Both the position numbers and the translations under genes were made by a program. 64,000 nucleotides of DNA, taken from NCBI RefSeq assembly GCF_021026315.1, contig NZ_JAJNCX010000001.1, positions 310,001 through 374,000 of the forward strand, in the 5' to 3' direction. The notes beneath the pieces were generated by a model that did no database searches, was not told the DNA's origin, and saw only the letters and a list, made by a program, of their open reading frames with translations. This DNA comes from Rhizobium sp. C4 (GTDB taxonomy: Bacteria; Pseudomonadota; Alphaproteobacteria; Rhizobiales; Rhizobiaceae). Positions 1 to 9,728 of this stretch are shown here, in pieces; the stretch's first letter is position 1; each line of letters opens with the position of its first letter.

Positions 1-2
1 CA

Positions 3-335
3 CCGCTTCGCGACGAAGGCATCCTGATCGTCGGCAGCGGCCTCTCCTACCACAACATGCGCATGTTCGGCTCGACCGACGCAGGTCATGTGGCCCAGGC
101 AAAAGCCTTCGACGACTGGCTGAAGGAGACGCTGGAAAGCCCCGACATGGGCGAGCGCGACAAGCGGCTGGCCCATTGGTGGGACAACCCGGATGCCCGC
201 GCCTGCCACTTCCCCACACCGGAACACTTCCTTCCGGTCATGGTCACAGCCGGCGCAGGAGGCGAAGTCGCCGGCCATCAGGTGTTCCAGGGAATCGTGA
301 TGGAAAAGCCCTATTCGGGCTATCGCTGGGGGTGA
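3..335 (+). CDS. DODA-type class III extradiol ring-cleavage dioxygenase, C-terminal part
   Basis: Only the last 110 codons lie in the window; the reading frame is open from base 3 and ends at the TGA at 333. The visible part begins with an ILIVGSGLSYHNMR stretch, which matches the conserved GSG-x-x-x-HN-R segment near the active site of the LigB/DODA (YgiD-like) family. These cytoplasmic non-heme Fe(II) or Zn enzymes open catechol-type rings or act on DOPA-like substrates. The tail PVMVTAGAGG...YRWG is also typical of the family. The upstream part, with the remaining metal ligands, is outside the window, so substrate cannot be judged. No operon partner is visible downstream, where the next genes are on the other strand. 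Confidence 0.8.
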   Translation, partial: PLRDEGILIVGSGLSYHNMRMFGSTDAGHVAQAKAFDDWLKETLESPDMGERDKRLAHWWDNPDARACHFPTPEHFLPVMVTAGAGGEVAGHQVFQGIVMEKPYSGYRWG

Positions 336-371
336 AGCGCCACCCGCCCGGCCGTAAACGCATCCGGGAGT

Positions 372-497
372 TCACTCGCCCGGGTGCATGTTGCGGTGTC
401 GCCGGTCGCTCCAATCGTTCAGGAGAACGATAGCCCACCCCAGACCCGCGATCAGCAGCGGCAGGATGTAGAAATAAAAGACCATTGCGTCAGTCAT
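372..497 (-). CDS. Tiny single-span membrane protein (41 aa), unknown function
   Basis: A 41-codon frame beginning MTDAMVFYFYILPLLIAG. It has one hydrophobic span at about residues 5-26 and a basic C-terminal tail (DWSDRRHRN), giving a likely N-out/C-in topology. The start ATG at 497 overlaps the stop of the upstream gene as ATGA, so the two are probably translationally coupled, and a GGGAG sequence sits about 10 bases before it. A longer open frame reaches base 560, but that extension is out of character (Cys/Arg-rich) and overlaps the upstream gene. I do not recognise the family. The size and coupling suggest an accessory subunit or a small stand-alone membrane protein. Confidence 0.55.
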   Translation of the reverse strand: MTDAMVFYFYILPLLIAGLGWAIVLLNDWSDRRHRNMHPGE

Positions 498-721
498 GGT
501 TGCAGTCTCCCGAGAACATGTCTCCCTGCAAAATGTAATGCGACTGCCGCGAAAAGCCAAGCAATCGTCGCGAATGCTGCCGCGACCGAAATATGAATAG
601 TTCCGCTGCCGACGGATGCCGCAACCGCCGGTGCAATAAACCCGGCAGCAGCACAGGCCGTCGACGCGCGATCAAGCGCGTTGGCGAGAAGCTTGGTGCG
701 TTCGTTGCGGATCAGGCTCAT
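494..721 (-). CDS. Small two-span membrane protein (75 aa), unknown function
   Basis: The product begins MSLIRNERTKLLANALDR, a positively charged cytoplasmic segment. Two hydrophobic spans follow at about residues 20-40 and 43-68, and the protein ends HVLGRLQP. Proteins of this shape with a very similar N-terminus occur in Rhizobiaceae as conserved hypotheticals (from memory, not checked). The ATG at 721 is the only sensible start. Its stop overlaps the start of the next small membrane protein by four bases. It is not an obvious operon partner of ctaA, which reads in the same direction but lies downstream beyond the intervening genes' divergent ends. Function unknown. Confidence 0.6.
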   Translation of the reverse strand: MSLIRNERTKLLANALDRASTACAAAGFIAPAVAASVGSGTIHISVAAAFATIAWLFAAVALHFAGRHVLGRLQP

Positions 722-768
722 GGGGGTATGTTAACACAGCCCGATACAACCGTCACGCGACTGACGTA

Positions 769-1851
769 TCAGACCGCCGCCCGTGTTTCGCGCGGATACT
801 CGCCGATGAAACCGCGCCAGTGGGCGATGGCAAAGCCGAGCACGACGAGTGCGCCGGCCTGATGGGTCAGCGCGGCGTGCAGGTCCACCTGCGTCAGCAA
901 GGCCGCAATGCCGAGACCGGCCTGGATCGTCACCAGCGCCAGGAGAACGATGCCGCGCCGGCAGTGGGTGGATCCGCGGGCGTTGCGGAAAAGCCAGATG
1001 GCCTGCGCGACTACAGCCGCAAACAGCAGATAGGCGCCGCAGCGGTGCACGAACTGCACCGTCTTCGGGTTTTCGAAGAGATTGATCCACCACGGCTTCT
1101 GGATGAAGAGATCACCCGGGATGATGGCGCCGTCCATCAGCGGCCAGGTGTTGTAGGCAAGGCCAGCATGAAGGCCGGCGACGAGCGCGCCGAGATAGAT
1201 CTGGAAGAGAGCGAGGAAGGCGATGACGCCGGCAAACACGGCCCCTCGCCTTGGCGCCGCATCCGAGGAATGCGGCGTGAGGCCGCTCATGATCCAGATC
1301 GTCGCCGAGAAGATCAGACAGGCCATGACGAGATGGACGGCAAGCCGGTAGTGGCTGACGCTTGTCAGCTGGGTCAGGCCCGAGGCCACCATCCACCAGC
1401 CGATTGCGCCTTGCAGCCCGCCGAGAACAAAGATGCCGAAGAGCGGCAGCGTCAGACGCCGCTCGATCCTGCCCTTCACGAGGAAATACAGGAACGGCAG
1501 GAAGAACAGGATGCCGATGCTCCGTGCCAACAGGCGATGCGCCCACTCCCACCAGAAGATGCTCTTGAAGCCTTCCAGCGTCATGTCGGAGTTCATCTGC
1601 TGGTATTGTGGGATGCGCTTGTAGAGGTCGAATTCCTCCTGCCATTCCTGCGCATTGAGCGGCGGCATGACGCCATGGATCGGCTTCCATTCGGTGATCG
1701 AGAGGCCGGATTGCGTGAGCCGCGTCGCGCCGCCGACCATGACGAGCGCAAAAAGCGCCAGGACGACGAGGCCAAGCCAGATGCGCAAGGGCCGCCGTTC
1801 GTCACCCGCCGTCTTCGCCGTTTCCTGTCGTATTGCCGTGACATGCGCCAT
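769..1851 (-). CDS. ctaA: Heme A synthase, COX15/CtaA family
   Basis: This 360-residue integral membrane protein has about eight predicted spans. It converts heme O to heme A for cytochrome aa3 oxidase. Conserved features visible are the EWKPIHGVMPP loop after the first span and histidines in WEWAHRLLARS, HYRLAVHLVMA, VQFVHRCGAYLL and LTHQAGALVVLG, as expected for the paired heme-ligand bundles. The length is that of the alphaproteobacterial (type 2, COX15-like) branch. The ATG at 1851 is preceded by AAGGTGATG. It is transcribed away from the DUF2842 gene, and no cox structural genes are in the window. The assignment is firm. Confidence 0.95.
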   Translation of the reverse strand: MAHVTAIRQETAKTAGDERRPLRIWLGLVVLALFALVMVGGATRLTQSGLSITEWKPIHGVMPPLNAQEWQEEFDLYKRIPQYQQMNSDMTLEGFKSIFWWEWAHRLLARSIGILFFLPFLYFLVKGRIERRLTLPLFGIFVLGGLQGAIGWWMVASGLTQLTSVSHYRLAVHLVMACLIFSATIWIMSGLTPHSSDAAPRRGAVFAGVIAFLALFQIYLGALVAGLHAGLAYNTWPLMDGAIIPGDLFIQKPWWINLFENPKTVQFVHRCGAYLLFAAVVAQAIWLFRNARGSTHCRRGIVLLALVTIQAGLGIAALLTQVDLHAALTHQAGALVVLGFAIAHWRGFIGEYPRETRAAV

Positions 1852-1995
1852 GGATCATCACCTTTATGAAACCACTGTTGATTTGCCCTCAAAGCCGGTG
1901 CATTACAAGCGCCAAAGGGTCGCATGACCGCTCGGTGCCGGATTTCTCCGGCGCGGAGCCAACATGCCGGAGCATCGCGGGAGACGAGTAACCTT

Positions 1996-2214
1996 ATGCC
2001 CCTTCGCTTGAGAAAACTGATCGGCATGGTTGGGCTGATCGTCTTCATTGGCATTTACGTGCTGATCGTGCTTTCGGTTGCCTCGGCGCGCTTTGCGGAT
2101 GCGCCCTGGTGGTCGCATCTCATCTTCTTTGCCGTTGGGGGCCTCCTCTGGGTGCCGCCCGCCATGGCCATCATCAAATGGATGGAACGCCCCGTCGACG
2201 ACAAGCGGCGTTAA
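1996..2214 (+). CDS. DUF2842 family small membrane protein (72 aa)
   Basis: The product starts MPLRLRKLIGMVGLIVFIG. It has two hydrophobic spans (about residues 9-28 and 37-58), the second ending in LLWVPPAMAIIKWM, and a charged C-terminus. This pattern matches the DUF2842 family of short inner membrane proteins restricted to alphaproteobacteria; no function is known to me. The start at 1996 was chosen over an upstream in-frame ATG at 1924 because the family begins with this MPLRLRKL-type segment and the extension is not hydrophobic or conserved-looking. It lies divergent from ctaA across about 140 bases, the usual neighbourhood in Rhizobiaceae. Confidence 0.85.
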   Translation: MPLRLRKLIGMVGLIVFIGIYVLIVLSVASARFADAPWWSHLIFFAVGGLLWVPPAMAIIKWMERPVDDKRR

Positions 2215-2328
2215 GCAGGCGCTAACCGCAAGCGCAAATTCCGCACTGCGACGTTTCAAAATAAACCAATCCTTGGCGCCTTGCCGGCATGATCGGGCAA
2301 ACGGTCAAAAAGTGCCGGGAGAAGAAGC

Positions 2329-3588
2329 GTGCGAACCGCCCCTGCGGACCTGATGGTCAGCCCCGCGAACAAGGATGTCCTGACGCGCATGAACGCCATT
2401 CCGATGGAAGCCGCGGCATCACAGGCGCGCCCAGCGCCGGATATCTGCGTCTATCACAGTTTCGAACCGGTCGAGCAGGAGTGGCGCATGCTCGAGGCGG
2501 GTCGGCATGTCTCGCTGCACCAGTCGCTGACCTGGTGCAAGGCGTGGGCGGCCAACATGAGCCCGGAGCTCGCCATCGTCGTCGGGCGCATGCGGGGTCG
2601 CACCGTCTTCATCCTGCCGCTTGAAATCGTCTCGACAGATCTCGGCAGAATTGCGCGCTTCATTGGCGCGCGCCATTCCAACCTCAATACGGGCCTCTTC
2701 AACGAGAGTTTTGCGCTAGGGCTCAGCAAGGCTGACCTCAAGGCGATCTTTTCCTCCATCCGTCAGCAGATGGCGGGCCGCGCGGATCTCATCCAGCTCA
2801 CCAACATGCCGCAGACATGGCGCGGCGTTCCTGTCCCGTGGCTCTATCCCGGTGGGATCGAGAACCAGAACAAGGCCTATCAGCTGCCCCTTCGCCCGAC
2901 GATGGACGAGACGCTGGAGCAGATCCACGCCAAGCGGAAGCGCAAGCTCTATCGAAAGTCGATCCGCCAGTTCGAGGCGGCCGGCGGCTATGATCATGTG
3001 ACCGCGGAGACGCCGGAAGAGAAGGACGCGCTCCTGACGGCGTTCTTCAGGCAGAAGGCGCAGCGGCTGCAGGCCATGCACCTGCCGAACCCGTTTCGGG
3101 AAGACAATGTCCAGGCCTTCTTCAGGGATGCGGCCCATTCGTCGCAGGAGGCCCCGAATACGGCACTCAGCCTTCATGCACTGAGGATGAAGGATGATGA
3201 CCGCACCATCGTCGCCATTGCCGGCCTGTCCCGCAAGGGCGATCACGTCATCTGCCAGTTCGGATCCGTAGAAGACGATATCGTGCCCGGCGCGAGCCCG
3301 GGCGAGTTTCTATACTATCTCATCATCGAAGAGGCCTGCGCCAACCGCGTCGCCCTGTTCGACTTCGGCATCGGTTATCAGCTCTACAAGAAGAGCTGGT
3401 GCCCTGTCGAAACACAGCATTACGATGTGATGATCCCGGTCAGCCTGCGCGGCAGGATCGGTGCTTCCGCCATTTCGGCGGCGACGCGCCTGAAGGCCGC
3501 CATCAAGCGCAACCGACCTCTCTACGCGCTCATCCAACGGCTCAGGGCGGACAAGCAAGGCTCGCCCGCCCCTGATCAGGACGACTGA
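2329..3588 (+). CDS. GNAT-like acetyltransferase of the CelD/BcsL (BioF2-like) type
   Basis: A 419-residue cytoplasmic protein of the family annotated as acetyltransferases involved in cellulose or exopolysaccharide biosynthesis. The C-terminal half (about residues 190-370) carries the FemAB/GNAT-like fold, with a basic helix (IHAKRKRKLYRKSIRQFE) and the segment GASPGEFLYYLIIEEACANR preceding a DFGIGYQLYKKSW strand. The GTG at 2329 follows a GGAGAAG ribosome site by four bases; the next ATG (2353) lacks one. The gene flanks the polysaccharide cluster and converges on the ExoP-like gene with a 15-base gap. It probably acylates a sugar or carrier-linked repeat unit (inference); an aminoacyl or acyl donor cannot be told apart here. 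Confidence 0.75.
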   Translation: MRTAPADLMVSPANKDVLTRMNAIPMEAAASQARPAPDICVYHSFEPVEQEWRMLEAGRHVSLHQSLTWCKAWAANMSPELAIVVGRMRGRTVFILPLEIVSTDLGRIARFIGARHSNLNTGLFNESFALGLSKADLKAIFSSIRQQMAGRADLIQLTNMPQTWRGVPVPWLYPGGIENQNKAYQLPLRPTMDETLEQIHAKRKRKLYRKSIRQFEAAGGYDHVTAETPEEKDALLTAFFRQKAQRLQAMHLPNPFREDNVQAFFRDAAHSSQEAPNTALSLHALRMKDDDRTIVAIAGLSRKGDHVICQFGSVEDDIVPGASPGEFLYYLIIEEACANRVALFDFGIGYQLYKKSWCPVETQHYDVMIPVSLRGRIGASAISAATRLKAAIKRNRPLYALIQRLRADKQGSPAPDQDD

Positions 3589-3603
3589 AACGGATACCTG
3601 ACG

Positions 3604-6117
3604 TCAGGCCACCTGGCTGTCGCCATTTCCGGCGGGAGGCAGCGGGCTGTTGCTCATGAGAATGACCTCATCGCGGCCTGTTGCCTCGAAGGAGGCCAGG
3701 ATGCGGGCGATCTTCTCTTCGCTGGCACCCGGCATCGACAGCACGATTTCCGCATTGTCGTTGCGCGTCAGCCGCTCGGCACTGCGGCCGTCGATAGGCC
3801 CACATTCGATCAGCACCTTCTCATAGGCTTCGCTCAGCGCGCCGACGATCATCGTCAGGCGATCAGCGCCGCGCATGGCGCGTGCCGGATCTGCCGTGCC
3901 GTGCGGAATGAAGTGGGCTTCCGAATACTTGTCGCCGTGAATGCAGCTGGCGATCGAAGACTTGCCCGCCAGAATGTCGGTAATGCCCTGCAGGTTCGTG
4001 CTGTCGCCCATCAGGCGTGAAGGAAGCGCCGAACCGGTCATGTCGATGATGATGGCGCGGAATCCCAGTCCGGAGATGCGGCGCACGAGTTCCACCGAGG
4101 CGGTCGAGCCATCGTCACCGGTCGGAGATATGCAGGCGACGATCCGCTTGTCGGACGCAGCCAGATATCGGGCGACCGACGCCACGGAGAAGTCGTTGCC
4201 GTCCTGCTCATCATCCAGCGGAGATACGGCCACCACGTCGCCGCCATCCAGCGTGCCGTCGGCGGGGGCATCGACCGAGGACGTAGCAGCCGCGGGTTCC
4301 TCATGGACCTCTTCAGCCTGCTCTTCTGCGGCAGAAGGCTCTGGCGTACGATCGAGGCGCGCCATGACGCGGGTCGTGAAGGGCGGAATGACTTCGGCCT
4401 CAGGCTCAGCGGCGGCGACTTCCTTTTCGGCAGCCGGTGCCTGAACAGCCTGGTTTGTCGAAGCGTCTTCAGCGGGCAAGCTCGCAGGAGCGGCCACATC
4501 CGCCTGTTCATGCTCCTCCTCTGCCTCGACGACAGGATCCGCATTCGACATGCCCTCGGGAACCGACGAGATCGCTACCGCCGGTCCAACCGCTGCAGCA
4601 GGTGTCCGTGTGCTCTCCCGGCGCGTGCGAACGGCGCGGAGCAGTCTGGAAGGACGCATCCGTTCCGGCGACGCCGCAACGGCCACCGGTGCGGCAACGC
4701 GTGCGGTCTCCGGCGTCACGGTCTTCCAGGCACGGCCGCTGAACAGTTCGGCGAGCATGATGAAGACGGCGCTGAGAAGGAAGGCGGCCAGTGCGGCGAC
4801 CATCACGATCGGTCCGACCTTCGGGAAATAGACTTCGTTCGGGACGACCGCGGTTGAAATGACGCGGGCATCGGCGGGCGCTGCATTCTTGCCTGCACGG
4901 GACGATGCTTCACGATAACGGGCGAGATAGGTCTGCAGCAGGTCACGCTGGGCCGCGGCCTCACGCTCCAGGGCATTGAGACCAACCTGCTGGTCATCGG
5001 CCTTGGCGGACGCCGTCTTGGCCTTGTTGAGCTGGGCGACCAGCTGGGCCTGACGAAGCTTGGCAACCTCGGCCTCGTTCTCAAGGCTCTTCAGGATCTT
5101 CCGGGTCTCGACATTGATCTGCTCGCGGATACCGGCAAGCTGGGCCCGCAGCCCCTTCAGACGCGGATGACCGTCGAGAAGAGACATGGACAGATCGGCA
5201 ATCTGGTTCTGGATCTGCGCTTCCTGCGCCTTCAGCTGCTGGATCGTCGGCGATGCAATGACATCTGCGATCGTATCGACCGGGCCACCCGACTTCAGCG
5301 CCTGGCGGACCGATTCGGCTCGCGCATTGGCATTGCCCAGTTCGGCCTGAACGCGTGTCAGCTCCGCAGAGACATTGGTCAGCTGCTGACCGGCGAAGGT
5401 CTGGTCCTGCCCTGTGCGCTGCAGGTCGGTCGTGGCGCGGTAATCCGACACCTTCTTCTCAGCTTCGCGGACCTTTTCGCGCAGCGATGCAATTTCAGGC
5501 TCCAGCCAGCGAGCCGCTTCCGAATCGGTGTCGAGCTTCGCGCCACTCTGCATGGCGAGATAGACCTGCGCCATCTTGTTCGGGATGGCGGCGGCGAGCT
5601 TGGGATCTTCAGAGGTGAAGTTGAGGCCGATGACGCGCGACTTCTCGACCTGATAGACCTGCAGCTTCTCGCGGAAGGTCTTCAGCACACGCTCTTCCGG
5701 AGCCACATCGAGCGGGTTCTTGACGACGCCAAAGGAAATCAGCAGCCGCTTGAAGAACGATGTGTTGGCAGCAGGATCGAATTCCTGCCGCTCGGAAAGC
5801 TTGAGATCGCGGGCCACCTGCTTGATCAGATCGGTCGACTGCAGGACCTGCACCTGGCTGGAAATGCCAAGATCGTCGAGGATCGGATCGGCATTGCTGT
5901 TGGCAGGCTGGGTGCGCTCGGAGAAATCGGGGGTGCGGAGTTCGATCAGAACCTGCGCCTCACCCTTGTATTCCGGAGCCACCATGCGCGTGCCGACGAA
6001 AGCCAGCACGGCGACACCAGCGGTCACCGCGACAAGCTTAAGCCGCCGCTCCCAAAGAGCCCGGAACAACTGACCGAGATCAATGTCCACATCCTGACCC
6101 GGCTTTGCGCCCGACAT
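3604..6117 (-). CDS. Wzz/ExoP-like polysaccharide copolymerase with degenerate kinase domain
   Basis: An inner membrane chain-length/export protein of about 837 residues. An N-terminal span (LKLVAVTAGVAVLAFVG) is followed by a periplasmic Wzz domain, long coiled coils and a second span (GPIVMVAALAAFLLSAVF). An Ala/Pro/Glu-rich linker of about 170 residues leads to a C-terminal P-loop-like domain. In that domain the expected Walker A Lys is missing (PTGDDGSTAS where G-x-x-x-x-GK-S/T is expected), Walker A' reads IIIDMTG without the second Asp, and the tail has no tyrosine cluster, so it is probably not an active tyrosine kinase. The ATG at 6117 was chosen because ATGGAGTG stands just upstream; ATG 6138 lacks a site. 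It is divergent from the export gene. Confidence 0.88.
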   Translation of the reverse strand: MSGAKPGQDVDIDLGQLFRALWERRLKLVAVTAGVAVLAFVGTRMVAPEYKGEAQVLIELRTPDFSERTQPANSNADPILDDLGISSQVQVLQSTDLIKQVARDLKLSERQEFDPAANTSFFKRLLISFGVVKNPLDVAPEERVLKTFREKLQVYQVEKSRVIGLNFTSEDPKLAAAIPNKMAQVYLAMQSGAKLDTDSEAARWLEPEIASLREKVREAEKKVSDYRATTDLQRTGQDQTFAGQQLTNVSAELTRVQAELGNANARAESVRQALKSGGPVDTIADVIASPTIQQLKAQEAQIQNQIADLSMSLLDGHPRLKGLRAQLAGIREQINVETRKILKSLENEAEVAKLRQAQLVAQLNKAKTASAKADDQQVGLNALEREAAAQRDLLQTYLARYREASSRAGKNAAPADARVISTAVVPNEVYFPKVGPIVMVAALAAFLLSAVFIMLAELFSGRAWKTVTPETARVAAPVAVAASPERMRPSRLLRAVRTRRESTRTPAAAVGPAVAISSVPEGMSNADPVVEAEEEHEQADVAAPASLPAEDASTNQAVQAPAAEKEVAAAEPEAEVIPPFTTRVMARLDRTPEPSAAEEQAEEVHEEPAAATSSVDAPADGTLDGGDVVAVSPLDDEQDGNDFSVASVARYLAASDKRIVACISPTGDDGSTASVELVRRISGLGFRAIIIDMTGSALPSRLMGDSTNLQGITDILAGKSSIASCIHGDKYSEAHFIPHGTADPARAMRGADRLTMIVGALSEAYEKVLIECGPIDGRSAERLTRNDNAEIVLSMPGASEEKIARILASFEATGRDEVILMSNSPLPPAGNGDSQVA

Positions 6118-6330
6118 ATCGCACTCCATAGACGTCATAATTGTGCCGAAGCGTAAACGCGTATGGTAACTCTTTCGTTAATTCTTTGATTTTCCGCAGC
6201 ATAGGCGAGCCAGACAGACAGCGCCAGATTGCGCGAAAAAAGCCTCGGGCACCGCCTCCGGTTTACCCGGTATTAACCCTAATCGATCGATAACATCCTC
6301 AACCTCAATTTTATCGGAGCTATCCGCGGG

Positions 6331-6906
6331 ATGCCTCTCGACCTCAGCAGACGCAAGTTTATATTTGTCTCACTCGCGCTGACTGCGCCTCTGGCTGCGT
6401 GCAATACAACTGCGCCCGCCTCCGGCGAATTCAGCCAGTCGCTCATGGCGCCCTACCGGCTCGATTCCGGTGACCGTCTGCGCATCACCGTCTTTGATCA
6501 GCCGAGCCTCACCAATACATACAGTGTCGACCAGTCCGGCTACATCGCCTTCCCGCTGATCGGTTCGGTCGTTGCGCGCGGCAAGACGATGCAGGAGCTT
6601 GAGGTGGCCATTGCTGCGCAATTGCGCAAGGGCTATCTGCGCGATCCGGACGTGACGGTCGAGGTCGATCGCTATAGACCCATCTATGTCATGGGCGAAG
6701 TCGGCCAGCCGGGACAATATTCCTATGCCCCCGGCATGACCGTGCAGAATGCGGTGGCCGCAGCCGGTGGCTTCACGCCGCGCGCGCTGCAGTCCGGTGC
6801 CGACATTACGCGCAAGCTCAACGGGCGCGTCCTGACCGGACGTGTCGCCATCACCGACGCGATCCTGGCAGGCGATACGATCTACGTACGCGAACGTCTG
6901 TTCTGA
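6331..6906 (+). CDS. Wza-type outer membrane polysaccharide export lipoprotein
   Basis: A 191-residue protein with a Poly_export domain (about residues 40-115, LDSGDRLRITVFDQPSL) and one SLBB-like domain (about 117-190, YVMGEVGQPGQYSYAPGM). It would form the periplasmic/outer-membrane exit channel for the polysaccharide. The signal peptide ends in the lipobox LAAC (Cys24) but opens with SRRKFIF, a good twin-arginine motif (residues 6-12), so Tat export before lipidation is possible. It is shorter than E. coli Wza (about 380 residues) but normal for the alphaproteobacterial class with a single SLBB. First gene of the rightward run export-GT4-phosphotransferase-polymerase. Confidence 0.92.
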   Translation: MPLDLSRRKFIFVSLALTAPLAACNTTAPASGEFSQSLMAPYRLDSGDRLRITVFDQPSLTNTYSVDQSGYIAFPLIGSVVARGKTMQELEVAIAAQLRKGYLRDPDVTVEVDRYRPIYVMGEVGQPGQYSYAPGMTVQNAVAAAGGFTPRALQSGADITRKLNGRVLTGRVAITDAILAGDTIYVRERLF

Positions 6907-6911
6907 CCGCT

Positions 6912-8063
6912 ATGGCCGAACCTGGCAAAATGCGCATCATCCATTGTTTCCGCTCGCCCGTCGGCGGGATATTCAGGCATGTTCGCGATCTTGCCATCGA
7001 GCACAGCAAGGCGGGCCACGAGGTCGGCATTGTCTGCGACAGCACCACCGGTGGTGCTTTCGAGGACAAGCTGTTCGACCAGATCCGCCCCTATCTGGCA
7101 CTCGGTCTCACCCGTATTCCCATCAATCGCGCCATCAGTCCGTCCGACTTCGGCGCCTTCATGAAGAGCTATCAACAAATCAAGAGTTTGCAGCCGGATG
7201 TTCTGCACGGACATGGCGCCAAGGGTGGCGCAATTGCCCGTGTCATCGGCTCACTGCTGCGGGTCAACAGGTATTGCGTAGCCCGCCTCTATTCCCCGCA
7301 TGGCGGCAGCCTGCATTTTCGTCCGGGCGTTCCCGGATCGACCGTCTTCATGCTGGAGCGCATCCTCGAGCGGATGGGCGATGCGACCGTCTTCGTCTGC
7401 GCGTTCGAACGTGACGCCTATATCGAGAAGATCGGCAGACTGACGAAAAAGGCCTTCGTCAACTACAACGGCATCGACAGCACCGAATTCATTTCGCCCG
7501 GTCTCGTCGAGGAACCGCGGGATTTCCAGTATATCGGGATGATGCGCGACCTGAAGGGGGGCGACCTCTTCATCCGGGCCTTTGCGGAAGCTGAGCGCAT
7601 CGTCGGCCGTCCCATGTCGGCCGTAATGATCGGTGACGGCCCAGATCAGGAAAAATATCAGGAGATGATGGTGCAACTGGGCCTTGGCCAGCGCATCACC
7701 ATGCTGCCCGCGATGAAGCAGCGTGAAGCGTTTCGGCTGGCCCGGACGCTGGTCGTGCCGTCGCGCGCCGAGGCCATGCCCTATATCGTCCTGGAAGCGG
7801 TCGCGGCCGGAAAGCCGATCATCGCCGCACGCGTCGGCGGCATTCCGGAGGCGCTTGGACAGAACAATCCGGCACTGACGCCTGCCGGCGACTGGCAGGC
7901 GATGGGACAGGTCATGGCGCGCGCCGCCACCGATCCGACCTGGCACGAAATGACACGCCCGGACATGGACGCGTTCGAGAAGACATTTTCCAGCCACGCC
8001 ATGGGCCAGCGGATGCTCGAACTCTATCAGTCGCTTCACGTCGAAATCCGCAACCGGCCTTAA
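6912..8063 (+). CDS. Family 4 glycosyltransferase
   Basis: A 383-residue GT-B fold enzyme beginning MRIIHCFRSPVGGIFRHV after a short lead, with the glycine-rich N-terminal loop that binds acceptor. The C-terminal nucleotide-sugar domain carries the E-x7-E signature in RAEAMPYIVLEAVAAGKP, followed by the ARVGGIPEAL strand-helix. Such retaining enzymes transfer a sugar from a nucleotide donor to a lipid-linked repeat unit on the cytoplasmic face. It starts five bases after the export gene and is surely in the same operon. Being the only classical glycosyltransferase in the cluster besides the initiating transferase, it implies a short repeat unit or additional transferases encoded elsewhere. 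Confidence 0.92.
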   Translation: MAEPGKMRIIHCFRSPVGGIFRHVRDLAIEHSKAGHEVGIVCDSTTGGAFEDKLFDQIRPYLALGLTRIPINRAISPSDFGAFMKSYQQIKSLQPDVLHGHGAKGGAIARVIGSLLRVNRYCVARLYSPHGGSLHFRPGVPGSTVFMLERILERMGDATVFVCAFERDAYIEKIGRLTKKAFVNYNGIDSTEFISPGLVEEPRDFQYIGMMRDLKGGDLFIRAFAEAERIVGRPMSAVMIGDGPDQEKYQEMMVQLGLGQRITMLPAMKQREAFRLARTLVVPSRAEAMPYIVLEAVAAGKPIIAARVGGIPEALGQNNPALTPAGDWQAMGQVMARAATDPTWHEMTRPDMDAFEKTFSSHAMGQRMLELYQSLHVEIRNRP

Positions 8064-8171
8064 GGGTCTGTTGACCATATCTCTTAGAATTGTCCGGTTG
8101 CAGGTGGACTTAATCAATCCTTTCAAGGGTGCCTGCTATGCATCTTCTAGCTTCAGAGATGGACGGCCACC

Positions 8172-9724
<1,553 letters not shown>

Positions 9725-9728
<4 letters not shown>

